DNA from: Hawksworthiomyces lignivorus
Taxonomy: Eukaryota > Ascomycota > Sordariomycetes > Ophiostomatales > Ophiostomataceae
Direction of reading: 5' to 3'
Assembly: GCA_002917075.1 (NCBI GenBank)
Contig: NTMA01000043.1
Coordinates: 186,001-250,000 of the forward strand
Length of the DNA: 64,000 nt
The first letter of the stretch is position 1, and every line of letters starts with the position of its first letter. A program made the translations under genes and the position numbers. Positions 55,445 to 64,000 of this stretch are shown here, piece by piece. The notes under the pieces are model-generated. The model saw nothing but the letters and a program-made list of their open reading frames with translations, did no database searches and had not been told where the DNA came from.

Positions 55445-56368
55445 CTACGCATTTTGCGCCCACTCAGAGCAAACACAGATGCACTCTGCGTCGTCATCTA
55501 CGGCCGTCTCCGCGAGTGCCTCCCACCCAAACTCCTGTACCGACGCGTCCTCCGCCGCCACGCCCACGACCTCAAACGGTAGCGCCCCTGCTCTGGCTCG
55601 GTCTGGCCCGCCGTCGTCGCCGTACATGGCGCCAGACGTATACTCGGCGTGCGACACTGCCCCCGTACGGCGGTGGACGATGATCTTGCGCAGCCGAAAC
55701 GCAAACACAAAGTCGGACGAGCCGCCGAACGAGGCGCGCTCACCGGCCCCCCACCCCGCGTGTGCCGCGGGGGCGAGTGGCCCTGGTGCCGCCGCGGTAA
55801 TCGTCGCGGCACCACCGGTGATTATGGCGGCGGCGCCGCCGCCGCCGCCCAGCGCGGCCGCATGGGACCGGCGGGCAGACGTCTTGACGCGGGCGCCGCG
55901 CACAATCTTCAGCGCCGTGACAATGTACACGTGCCTGCGCAGGCGGCTCTTCTCGAGGAAGCGGACGACCTCGGGGGCGGCCGCCAGGCTCTGCTCCAGG
56001 TAGGCGCGCGTGGGCATGAACTCGACCGTCTCGACCGACTCAAACTGGTACTCCTCAGCAGCTTTTGCGTCGTGGCGGATGCTGGCGTCGACGAGGCCGG
56101 CGTCGACGCCCCCGCCGGCGACCGTAGACAGGAACTTGGTCCAGAGGCCGTAGGAGCCCGACCGCTGCTTCTCCCTGCTCCACGTCACGCTCGTCTTGGT
56201 CGTCGCGGGAAAGAGGTCCTCCGCCTGCGGAGGAAGTCGGCTGCTGCCTGCATTCAAAGCTTCGGCAGGTTTGGCCGGAGAGAAGATAATGCTGCCGAGC
56301 TGGATCGGCCCGTCGGGATGGTAGTCCCATGTGGGGCACAGGAAGTAAGTCTTCTTTTGGTTAGACAT
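55445..56368 (-). CDS. Gasdermin-like pore-forming protein (HET-Q1/RCD-1 type)
   Basis: Intronless, 307 aa, minus strand. Fungal gasdermins are cell-death effectors that insert in the plasma membrane, some after protease removal of a short C-terminal piece. The start TYFLCPTWDYHPDGPIQLGS is of the kind seen at the N-terminus of fungal gasdermin-like proteins. The core shows the pattern of the gasdermin pore domain: RRHVYIVTALKIVRGARVKTS (about 145-164), parallel to the YVVTE-L-V strand of animal gasdermins, and SSDFVFAFRLRKIIV (about 217-231), parallel to GSTLAFRVxQL. Between them is an Ala/Gly-rich hydrophobic segment (about 169-206) in the place of the membrane-inserting hairpins. The neighbour, tail-to-tail with 86 bp between stops, is a subtilisin-like protease gene, the classical partner. 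Unlike that neighbour it is GC-rich. No domain search could be run. Confidence 0.75.
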   Translation of the reverse strand: MSNQKKTYFLCPTWDYHPDGPIQLGSIIFSPAKPAEALNAGSSRLPPQAEDLFPATTKTSVTWSREKQRSGSYGLWTKFLSTVAGGGVDAGLVDASIRHDAKAAEEYQFESVETVEFMPTRAYLEQSLAAAPEVVRFLEKSRLRRHVYIVTALKIVRGARVKTSARRSHAAALGGGGGAAAIITGGAATITAAAPGPLAPAAHAGWGAGERASFGGSSDFVFAFRLRKIIVHRRTGAVSHAEYTSGAMYGDDGGPDRARAGALPFEVVGVAAEDASVQEFGWEALAETAVDDDAECICVCSEWAQNA

Positions 56369-57154
56369 GACTGTTCACGATCTAAGGATCTGGCCCTGCA
56401 AACTGTTATTGCCGATGCGGTAAATCACTTCTCATATCGTCCAAGTACAGCTCATGCCATCGAGACTAATTCTCGTTGTCCGAGCCATAGCAGATTCTTG
56501 GCACTCACCCGCCGCGCGAGCACGAGTGCCAGAGCCTTGCTGAACGCCTTGTCCAGCCTCACACCCCACTTTGTGATGAAAGATGCACTTTTCCCCCGCC
56601 CTGGAAATGTCTCTGGCATTTCGTACTCTGAGCTTTACAGCTATGCAGTGGATTCCCGACGGATGTCTTGCCAAGAGAGCATCAGCTACACGTGGATAAT
56701 GCCCTTGTTTACCGCTTTGTTGTTAGAGCATAAGCCATCAAAGTCACTGTTTCCCCTCACAGAGTGCTACACAGCGACTCGAAAGTTAAGGGAGCATTGC
56801 ACATTTAGAATACATCTCATCTTTTTGGCATTGTTTGGCACATTTTCTTTTATTACCCTCGTACTTGTATATACACTTTCAGCAAAAAAAGCAAAGCTCA
56901 ACGTGCCATAGCACGGACCCGAGCACACCCAAGACAAAAAAAAAAAAAAGAAACCGGCACAATGAGAGCTGGCACGGACAGACGTCGTAAAATGGTAGGC
57001 AGCGTGTGTGTGGCCTACAGCAGACGGATCGAGGCATCGTCTGCATGGTAAAATGTTGGTAGTATGCATGACATAAAGGACTTTTTGGCCTTGTTAGTTT
57101 TGTACACCGCGAGCGCTTCTCACTTCTGCTTCTCGCTTTCTCTCACTCTCGCTT
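56369..57154. other. Intergenic region upstream of the gasdermin-like gene
   Basis: 790 bp holding the promoter of the gasdermin-like gene and the 3' region of KEX1; an A homopolymer lies at about 56937-56950. No gene recognised. Confidence 0.4.
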
Positions 57155-59352
57155 CTACCGCCCGTCGGCACCGTCGGCACCATTAGCGCCGTTGGCGTCC
57201 TTCTTCTTGCTGTCCGCGTCCTCCTCGTCCTCCCCGCTGTCCCCGCCCACGCTGTAGCGGTGGTCCTCCTCCGTCGGCGTGACCACGTGCAGGTCGTCCA
57301 GCTCGCTCTCGTCAAAGTCGCCGGCCTCGAGGTCGCGGTTCGACCGGCGGATGCGGAAGTTCTCCAGCCGCGAGCCGCTGCTGCCATTGCTTCCGCCGCT
57401 GCCGCCTTGGGCCATGGGCAGCCGCGTGTCGGACGAGGAGCCAGGGCCCGTGGCCACGCCGCGGTAGCCGGCGAGGCGGCCGCGGCGGCGGTCGCGCCAG
57501 ACGTACCAGCCCCAGGCGACGGCGGCGACGGCGACGATGACGAGGACGATCTCGCCGCTCTTGCGGTAGGCCTGCCACTTGGCGGCGTCGAGCTTGGCCT
57601 TCTCGGCGTCCTGAGCAGGCCCGCTGCTGCCAGCACCGGAGCTGCCGGTGCCAGAGCCAGAGCCAGAACCGGAGCCGGAGCCGATGGCGCCGCCGACGGT
57701 GGTCTCGGGCCCCTTCTCGCCGTCGAGGCGCGAGTCGGCAGGGGTGCCGCCGATGCTGCGGATGTCGACGCCCATGACGCGGTCGAGCATGTCGCGGGTG
57801 CGCCGCGGGTAGTCAAAGGGCACCATGTGGGACGAGTTGTAGAAGAGCACGTAGGTCAGGTTGCGGGCCTCCTGCCAGAAGCCGGCCTTCTCGCCCTCAA
57901 AGGTCCACTCGCGGCGCGGGGCCCAGTTGCCGGGCGACAGCTCGAAGCCCTTGCCGCCGTTCCACTGCATGTTGTTGATCAGGGCCTCGGTGCCCAGGTG
58001 GTTGCAGATCATGTCCTCGGCGCCGGAGAAGAGCACGGCGGGCACCTCGGCTAGCAGGTTAGGCAGGAAGGTGATGGCCGGGGCGGACTGGCGGTCGCGG
58101 AACTGCGAGCCGACGTTGCCGTTGCACTCGGACCAGCCTGTGTTCTTGTTGGGGTTGATGTGCAGGGCGGAGACGACGTCGGGCCGGCGCAGGTAGGGTG
58201 TCAGCTTCGTGAGGTCCGGGGGCCAGTTCATGCCGCAGCTCGGGTAGGAGTCGCGCAGGCGCACGTCGTACATGTTGAGGCAGTCCTGGTCGTCGCCCTT
58301 GTTGCGGTTGGTCAGCTGCAGCAGCTGGGTCAGAATGGCCTCGCAAGACGGGGTGTCGACACTCTGGGGGGAGGCGGTGCTCAGGTCCTTCTCGCAGATG
58401 CGGCGCTGGGTCTCGAGGCGGTTGGCGGCAACGGAGCCCTTGGAGATGATGTTCTTCTCGTAGGCAAAGTCGAGGTACGCCTCATACTGCTCGGCCGGCG
58501 AGATCCAGCCGTTGCCGATGAGCATGCCCTTGAGAGCCCAGACGTGCTTTGTGTCGGGCTTCTTGTTCCGGTCGAGGATGTACTTGGCGATGTAGGGGAT
58601 GTGCTGGCCGGCAAACGACTCGCCGGCAAGGTAGAGCTGCAGCTGTTAGCTTCTATTGTCCTGCATGCTTCTTCTTTCACCTCTATCCCACTCTTGTTCG
58701 TTGTCTTCCTCCTCTATATATAAGACACGTACATCATCGTGCTCGTACTCGGGAAAAAGGGCGAACCACTTCTCCAGGAAGGTGATGAACTGCTTGGCCA
58801 TCTCATCTAGCTCGTGGACGTAGCTGTCTGTGTTGACGTAGCTGAAGCCGGTGCCGACGGGATTGTCGACGAACATGATGTTGGCGAACTCGTTCCAGGA
58901 GCCGTCGTTGTACTCGAGGGTGTTTTCGTCCTTCATGCGGTAGGGCCCGACCTCCATCAGGGCGCCGTCCTCGGAGCTGCAGCCGGGGCCGCCGTTGAGC
59001 CAGATGACCGTCCGCTGCCGGTTGGCAATGTGCTTGTTCTGGAAATGCCAGAAGAACATGTTGCCGTTGTGCTCCGGGGTAACCTCGATGTGGCTGAGCG
59101 TGTTAGTTTTCCTTGTCTCTCTCAGGGCGTCCATGACTTCCCCCCCTTTCATTCCCGCCTCTTCTGCTCTTCCACTCACCCAGCATGCATCTTCACCAGG
59201 GGCCCTTCTGGTGCGCCTGGCAGAGAGTGCACGAAATAATCAGCGGCCGAGGCCGCAGATGCGCCGCCAATCCATACGGAGGAGACTGCCACAGCCGCCG
59301 CAGCGAGGGCAGGCCACCGCCGCCACGATGACGGGCGCACAGCTGCCACCAT
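57155..59352 (-). CDS. KEX1: Pheromone-processing carboxypeptidase KEX1
   Basis: Serine carboxypeptidase of the trans-Golgi that trims basic residues from propeptides after Kex2 cleavage. Three exons on the minus strand: 59352-59180, 59093-58733, 58636-57155 (671 aa). A signal peptide is at residues 12-35 ([21 protein letters not shown]). Motifs in order: [32 protein letters not shown], the catalytic Ser S185 in [18 protein letters not shown]386 in [15 protein letters not shown] and H448 in [21 protein letters not shown] Gly/Ser-repeat linker (about 496-518), a TM helix (about 540-558, [18 protein letters not shown]) and an acidic cytosolic tail complete the KEX1 layout. The last intron has two nearby acceptors (AACAG and CTGCAG, six bases apart); the downstream one gives the usual family sequence. 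Confidence 0.94.
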
Positions 59353-60733
59353 TGTGTGGACGGAAAAGCGTCGGAAACCGGAAGTGGGGGATCGCGGAAG
59401 GTACGGGACTTCGGCTTCCGAAGGGGGGTTAGATTGGCCGCGCAAGACGGCGGCGTGTCGCTTGGAGAGCGACCGCTTAGATCGAGACAAGACACGTGAG
59501 GGAGGCCGTTGTTTGGTCTGTCGTCGAGAGAAGAAAGGGGAAAGAAGGGAGTACAATACAAAAAGAAAAGAAGAGGTCAATAGGACAAAGGAGCAAAGGA
59601 AAAAAAGGACAGGGGTGACTAAAGAGAAGAAGGCACGCAGAGATCTGTCACCAACCTCAGGAATGCCTTCAAAAGTAAGGGAGAAAAGGAACGGCCCTCA
59701 GATAAAGGAGGGAAAATAGATGGATTGAAAAAGAGGTCAAAATGAAGTGAAGAGTGTGGAGCAGAGACGAAGAAAAGCCAAGAAAAGGATCTACAAAGGG
59801 AAGAATAGAAATGAAAAGAGGATGGGAATAGGTGTCCCTTGCAGAGAGAGTGTGAGAGAGAGAGGCGCACTGAGAGAGTGTGAGTGTGCGGCTTGAGTCT
59901 TCCCTTAGCAGGTGGAAGTGCGGGAGAGCTGACGAAGCGACGATGTGTTCTGTCTTGGGGATTTGCTTGGGCCTTTTTAGCGAGTGCTACGGGGCACTTG
60001 CGCTATGGAGACCGCAAGCAGTGCAGTAATAAATGGCAGCCTATACAAAAACGGAAAAAGTGGGTCCGTGTTCCGGATTGGGGGAGCTGCGAGGGAAGGA
60101 GCCGTCTTCTGCTAGCAGGGTACACAATACACTTGTGAGGCAGGAACGAACAGCTCTCCTCAACTCGACCTCCAATAAAGAACTAATAAGCCACCCGCAC
60201 TAGACAAATCTCTCTCTCTCTGGTGTGTTATTAAGAGATTGGAATGCTTTGACGAAATATTGCTTATGCATGGCCAGACGGAGACGAACGGCAATATACA
60301 ACGTAGACAAGATGCATTTTCTATGAGCTTGTTTTTTTCTGTCGATTTTTCCTCTTTGCCTCTTTGCTCTTTACCGGATCTCCATATTTTGCGTGCTCGC
60401 CTGCCTTTTTCTTTCGCGTTTTACATTTTAGATGTTTTACAATTGGCAACTTGAGACGACCCAGGGGAAAGGACCATCGAGGAGCGTGCTTTCTGGAAAG
60501 GGAAAGTGGAGGAGACACAGAAAAAAGGTGGATGACGACCCACTGAGATCGGATTATGTAATTCTGTGCGTATTGTAGTCGGGTAGTGGCTGCAGCTGCA
60601 TTGAAAATTTTAACTTATATGAAAAAAGCTTGACGGCTCTGGTACGGTGCACAAAGTAGAAATAAGCACATCTCAAAAGTACGTGGGCAAGACGACGAGA
60701 AATTTCTAATTAGACTGACGGCCGCTTGTCGAC
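59353..60733. other. Divergent intergenic region KEX1/SFM1
   Basis: 1.38 kb. Purine-rich on the plus strand from 59.5 to 59.9 kb, reflecting the KEX1 leader. No gene supported. Confidence 0.4.
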
Positions 60734-61635
60734 ATGGGAAAAACATACATTGTCGAGCACCTCGACGAGGAATTGGGCGCCTGGTCGCAGCTGGAGTACA
60801 TCACCATCGCCCGCGAGACGGGCAGCTTTTACCTCTCGTCTGTGCCACCGGTCCTGGAGCAGTCCCTACCTACGGAGCTGAAGAACACGCCGGGATTCCG
60901 AGCCGAGACGCGCAGCGTAGAGGAGCTCTACGGCGAGGACCCGGCCAAGAAGGCCCGCGTATGCCTGCTCGACCCCGCCGCAAAGCAGGAGCTGGCGCCC
61001 GAGGACGGCGACCTCTTTGACGTGTTTCTGTTTGGCGGCATTCTTGGAGACGACCCGCCAAGAGGTGAGTGCATTGGGCTGTGTCCAAAATCATATATCG
61101 ATTTGCAGAGGCCAGAAAACTGACTGGCAGACCGCACGTCGGAGCTGCGCAAGAAGGGCTTCGCCGGTCGCCGGCTGGGGCCGGTACAGATGACCACAGA
61201 CACGGCCGTCCGCGTGACACAGATTGTGGCCGAAAGGAGAGGTAAGGAAGGCTCGCTGGATTGCTTTGGCATTTCTGTATTTTTGTATCCGGGTTTTTAT
61301 TTTTTATTTTTTATTTTTTATTTTTTATTTTTTATTTTTTATTTTTTATTTTTATTTTTATTTTTTTTGGTGCTCTCGAACGTCTAACATGCGCAGTACC
61401 ACTCGACAAAATCCCATACGTCGACTTTCCCGAGCTCACGTTCAATGAGCACGAGAGCACAGAGATGCCCTTTCGCTACGTGAAAGACGACGACGGCAAA
61501 CCTATTATGCCAGAGGTGAGAAACAATTCTTTCTTTGACCAGTTGCCTGTTCTAAGCAAGAAATTCTGACACGTCAAGGGAATGGTGGACTTGATCCGCA
61601 AAGATGCCGACAAGGCGATTGATGATTTATTTTAA
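60734..61635 (+). CDS. SFM1: Protein arginine N-methyltransferase SFM1 (SPOUT family)
   Basis: Methylates an arginine of ribosomal protein uS3 (Rps3) in yeast; cytosolic SPOUT-fold enzyme, unrelated to the PRMT family. Four exons: 60734-61064, 61131-61241, 61397-61515, 61579-61635 (205 aa). It begins MGKTYIVEHLDEELGAWSQLEYITI, the family opening. The cofactor-binding trefoil knot is represented by DVFLFGGILGDDPPRDRTSELR, then GRRLGPVQMTTDTAVRVTQIV and VPLDKIPYVDFPELTFNEHESTEMPFRYV. The last exon is preceded by a CAAG acceptor and codes GMVDLIRKDADKAIDDLF. Intron 2 contains a long ATTTTTT repeat. Length agrees with fungal SFM1. Confidence 0.93.
61293..61368. repeat. ATTTTTT-type repeat within SFM1 intron 2
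   Basis: About ten imperfect copies of a 6-8 base A(T)n unit fill the middle of the intron between 61242 and 61396. Low-complexity slippage product; no function apparent. Confidence 0.85.
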
Positions 61636-61947
61636 GGGATTTTCCTAAATGAGAAAACCAGACTACTGTACCTACGGACGCAATTCCGGCGATTTCTCGT
61701 TATCTGTTCTCGTAGACTTATCGAAGCCAGAGGATACGCCCTCTGTGAACCCGTCCTAGAACGGACTGTGGACAAGCTGCATTATCTTATCTCCAACCCA
61801 TCGGCCAACCCCGCTGGGGTCTATTGGCAATTCCCCTTTAGGCCGTCTAAGAGCTGTTAATATCGGCTCATAATTCTTTAATCTACGGGAGCACATATTT
61901 CATATCATACGGTTGCATTGTCACTTTACTGAAACTAGGGCCTCACC
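61636..61947. other. Short intergenic region SFM1/DHODH
   Basis: 312 bp between two genes on the same strand. Contains the SFM1 terminator side and DHODH promoter; no other feature seen. Confidence 0.4.
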
Positions 61948-62991
61948 ATGTCACTCCCGCCGCTGCTTGAGATCGACCCGCCTCTGCTGAACACGGCCAA
62001 TCCGTGGGCGACGGACCTGGCCGACCTCACTAAGCTCTACGACTGCCCGCACACGGGAGCCGTCACGACACGGACGTCGCTGCTGGACGGCTTTGCGCAC
62101 AATCCCGAGGTGCACCAGTTTGTCTTCTTTGATGCGGCCACGCACGATCCGGCGACCACCACCAGCAACAGCGCCAGCCTCAACACGCTCGGGTACAGCC
62201 CGCTGACGCTGGACCAGTACCTGGGGTTCATCAAGGAGATCGCAGCGCGCCCGACGACCGATGCCGCTGCGAAAAAGAAGGGCTTCCTCGTATCGGTGAC
62301 CGGCGGGCCGGCGGACGTGGCCGCGTGCTACAAGCGGATCGCCGCCGTCCAGAATGAGCTCCCAGCGCCCGGCCAGGTCCCGCTCGCCATGGAGGTCAAC
62401 CTGAGCTGCCCCAATATCCCCAACAAGCCGCCGCCTGCCTACGACGGGACGGCGCTGCTCGCGTATCTGGAGGCCATCCAGCAGGCCGTTGCAGAAACTG
62501 CTGATGATCTGCCGCGCATTCCCGTGGGCTTCAAGACGCCTCCGTACACGCACGCGGGCCAGTTTAACGTCATCGTGGGCGCCTTGAAGGCGTCCGCCGA
62601 CGCCCCCGGCGCCGGCGGTGTCTGCCCGCTCAGCTTCCTGACGGCGACCAACACGCTGGGGTCGTGTCTGGTCATGACCGCCGGGTCGCCGTCGGAGCCA
62701 GAAGCAGCAGCAGCAGCATCGCCGTCGCCGGCCCTCCCCGCTGGCGGCGTCGGCGGAATGGCGGGCGCGCCGCTGCACCCGCTCGCGCTGGGCAACGTGT
62801 CAGCGCTGCGGCGCGGGCTGGACGCGTCCCCCGCGGCGCTGGGCCACATCCGCATCGTCGGCGCCGGCGGTGTGTCTGACGCGGACGGGTTTGCGCGGAT
62901 GAAGAGCGTGGGCGCATACGCGATAGGCGTAGGCACCGGACTGGGCATCTACGGCGTGAACGTGTTTGGCAAGATTGCAAAGGCTGCCTAG
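61948..62991 (+). CDS. URA1: Dihydroorotate dehydrogenase, class 1A (cytosolic, URA1-like)
   Basis: Oxidises dihydroorotate to orotate with fumarate as acceptor in characterised class 1A enzymes, using FMN in the cytosol. Intronless, 347 aa, no targeting signal or TM, unlike the mitochondrial class 2 enzyme. Visible motifs: ATDLADLTKLYDCPHTGAVTTRT, SLNTLGYSPLTLDQYL, the active-site cysteine C154 in MEVNLSCPNIPNKPP, VGFKTPPYT (substrate/FMN lysine), TATNTLGSCLVM and the FMN-phosphate loop IRIVGAGGVSDADGFARMKSVGA. An Ala/Ser/Pro-rich insertion is at about residues 248-270 (EPEAAAAASPSPALPAGG). Most filamentous ascomycetes depend on class 2 for pyrimidines; the class 1A copy is an additional enzyme whose role is less clear. 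Confidence 0.93.
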   Translation: MSLPPLLEIDPPLLNTANPWATDLADLTKLYDCPHTGAVTTRTSLLDGFAHNPEVHQFVFFDAATHDPATTTSNSASLNTLGYSPLTLDQYLGFIKEIAARPTTDAAAKKKGFLVSVTGGPADVAACYKRIAAVQNELPAPGQVPLAMEVNLSCPNIPNKPPPAYDGTALLAYLEAIQQAVAETADDLPRIPVGFKTPPYTHAGQFNVIVGALKASADAPGAGGVCPLSFLTATNTLGSCLVMTAGSPSEPEAAAAASPSPALPAGGVGGMAGAPLHPLALGNVSALRRGLDASPAALGHIRIVGAGGVSDADGFARMKSVGAYAIGVGTGLGIYGVNVFGKIAKAA

Positions 62992-63728
62992 CTAGACCAG
63001 ATAAGTCCGTAGACTTAATAGCGGTCTCCGCGTTGTGGCTTCCTCCCACTGTAGAATATTATCAGATAGAGCAGCAAGCAATTCCAGACATTCTTAATTT
63101 TTTTTTCTTTCTTCATTTCTTTCTCAATTCCCAGCGAATTCCCGCGCTGTCGCGTGTCTTTGCTGCGCGAATGGGTGTAGATACATGCCGAATTGGGTAA
63201 ACCCTTCGTACACGTATGCCGACCGGCACCGGATTTATATCCCTGGCGCTCAGGCATCTTTTGCCAGTTGGCCATTCCCGTGGGATTGGTGCGCTGTCGC
63301 AGCACGATTACCAATCATTTCCGGTCTCACATCGCCTTGGGATGGATGGATGGATGGATGGATGGAGCTGTGCCCAGGTTGCGATAAGAGAACGTGGGTT
63401 CTCGTATCTCTTCTTCTTTTTTTTTTTTTTTGTCTGACTCTTAATTCATGATTTTCAATTTTTGCATTGTTTTTTGACTGCATCGCATCAAACAACATCC
63501 TTCTCTCGGAGATGTGAGTCTTTGCGCATCTTTTGGCACTCATCTTTAGCCAATTTCGGCGCTCCCAATTCAGGGGTGTATTGGAGTGTATTGGAGGCGC
63601 ATCCTACAGGGCTGGTGTCAGTTGCGTCATCACTATCCAATGCTTGGCAATTGAATCCGGCCGCGTGGGACAAGCCTGCATCTTAAATTATTCCTGCAGT
63701 TGTTCTTTTTGAAGTTTTGCTTTTTTGG

Positions 63729-63765
<37 letters not shown>

Positions 63766-63795
63766 AAGTTGCGTTTTCTGAAGGGAGCAGCAAAT
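62992..63795. other. Intergenic region with simple repeats
   Basis: About 800 bp upstream of the last gene. Contains a GATG repeat (63341-63366), a T tract at about 63418-63431 and another at about 63731-63757. Otherwise nothing recognised. Confidence 0.45.
63341..63366. repeat. GATG tetranucleotide repeat
   Basis: Six and a half perfect GATG units in the promoter region of the gene at the right edge. Confidence 0.85.
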
Positions 63796-64000
63796 ATGGT
63801 GGTCCCTGAAGACAGAGACAGGCTGGCCGACGCAGAGGCAGGCGCCGGCCGCAGTCCGCGCGAGAGCGACCCTCTGCTGCCGCCGTCAAATGGCCGTGCG
63901 CACGGCGGTGGTGATGGCGGCGGCGATGGCGGCGCAGCAGGCCCCGCGCCGCTGACGACGCGGCGCGCTTGGGCGGTGGCCCTGGCGCTGTGGGCGCTCA
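63796..64000 (+). CDS. N-terminal part of a probable membrane transporter (MFS-like), cut by the window edge
   Basis: Open from ATG 63796 to the end of the window (68 codons). The start MVVPEDRDRLADAEAG is acidic and is followed by ESDPLLPP, a Leu-rich acidic motif common at the cytosolic N-terminus of fungal major-facilitator transporters. A Gly-rich stretch, then TTRRAWAVALALWAL, begin a first TM helix. Without the rest of the gene the family cannot be fixed. Confidence 0.5.
   Translation, partial: MVVPEDRDRLADAEAGAGRSPRESDPLLPPSNGRAHGGGDGGGDGGAAGPAPLTTRRAWAVALALWAL

Noticed and set aside
55649..56911. 420-codon plus-strand open frame opposite the gasdermin-like gene
   Set aside because: Arg-rich antisense frame that runs on into non-coding DNA; the minus-strand frame has the conserved motifs and a proper ATG.
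57260..58054. 264-codon plus-strand frame over KEX1
   Set aside because: Antisense shadow of the GC-rich KEX1 tail.
1..64000. CRISPR arrays, bacterial operons, insertion sequences, tRNA or rRNA genes
   Set aside because: None seen. The sequence is eukaryotic; I found no repeat-spacer arrays, no transposon terminal repeats with coding remnants and no sequence I could fold into a convincing tRNA.

Overview
The window is nuclear DNA of a filamentous ascomycete. The genes carry short (50-150 nt) spliceosomal introns with GTANGT/GTGAGT donors and CTAAC/CTGAC-type branch points, most coding DNA is GC-rich, and the arginine attenuator peptide at 29.3-29.7 kb closely resembles the known Sordariomycete (Neurospora) peptide. 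Sordariomycetes is the best guess; I cannot place the species. Exon boundaries were assigned by hand from splice signals, frame continuity and family knowledge. Twenty protein genes plus one partial gene at the right edge, and one regulatory upstream ORF, are supported.

Layout. 0-8.5 kb: a two-finger GATA iron regulator (SRE type), TVP15, BCP1 and a chorismate mutase with an unusual C-terminal hydrophobic tail. 9.4-13.1 kb: a membrane protein of unknown function and a small secreted Ser/Thr-rich protein, in AT-richer DNA. 14.8-27.1 kb: the mitochondrial fission adaptor MDV1, an aldo-keto reductase with a 4-nt exon, an acidic protein of unknown function and an Acinus-like SAP/RRM protein. 27.6-36.9 kb: CPA1 with its attenuator uORF, ETF beta, the ArfGAP GCS1 and a two-RRM protein. 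38.9-44.0 kb: an acidic unknown protein, mitochondrial methionyl-tRNA formyltransferase and an STF2/TMA10-like protein whose start codon is split by an intron. 44.0-48.4 kb holds no supported gene. 57.2-64.0 kb: KEX1, SFM1, a class 1A dihydroorotate dehydrogenase and the start of a probable transporter.

The most interesting region is 48.4-56.4 kb. An AT-richer divergent pair, a NYN-domain/zinc-finger protein (minus) and a subtilisin-like serine protease with a fungal N-terminal helical domain (plus), is followed tail-to-tail by a GC-rich gene whose product has hallmarks of fungal gasdermin-like pore-forming proteins. Gasdermin plus subtilase is the arrangement of the Podospora het-Q1/het-Q2 allorecognition cell-death system. 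Here the protease keeps its catalytic residues but its frame has an in-frame TAG at codon 108, so it may be an inactive allele. The nuclease-like third neighbour has no place in the described system as far as I know.

The remaining genes are conserved housekeeping functions (arginine and aromatic amino acid synthesis, pyrimidine synthesis, mitochondrial translation initiation and fission, fatty-acid/amino-acid oxidation, Golgi traffic, ribosome biogenesis) and do not form a pathway cluster.
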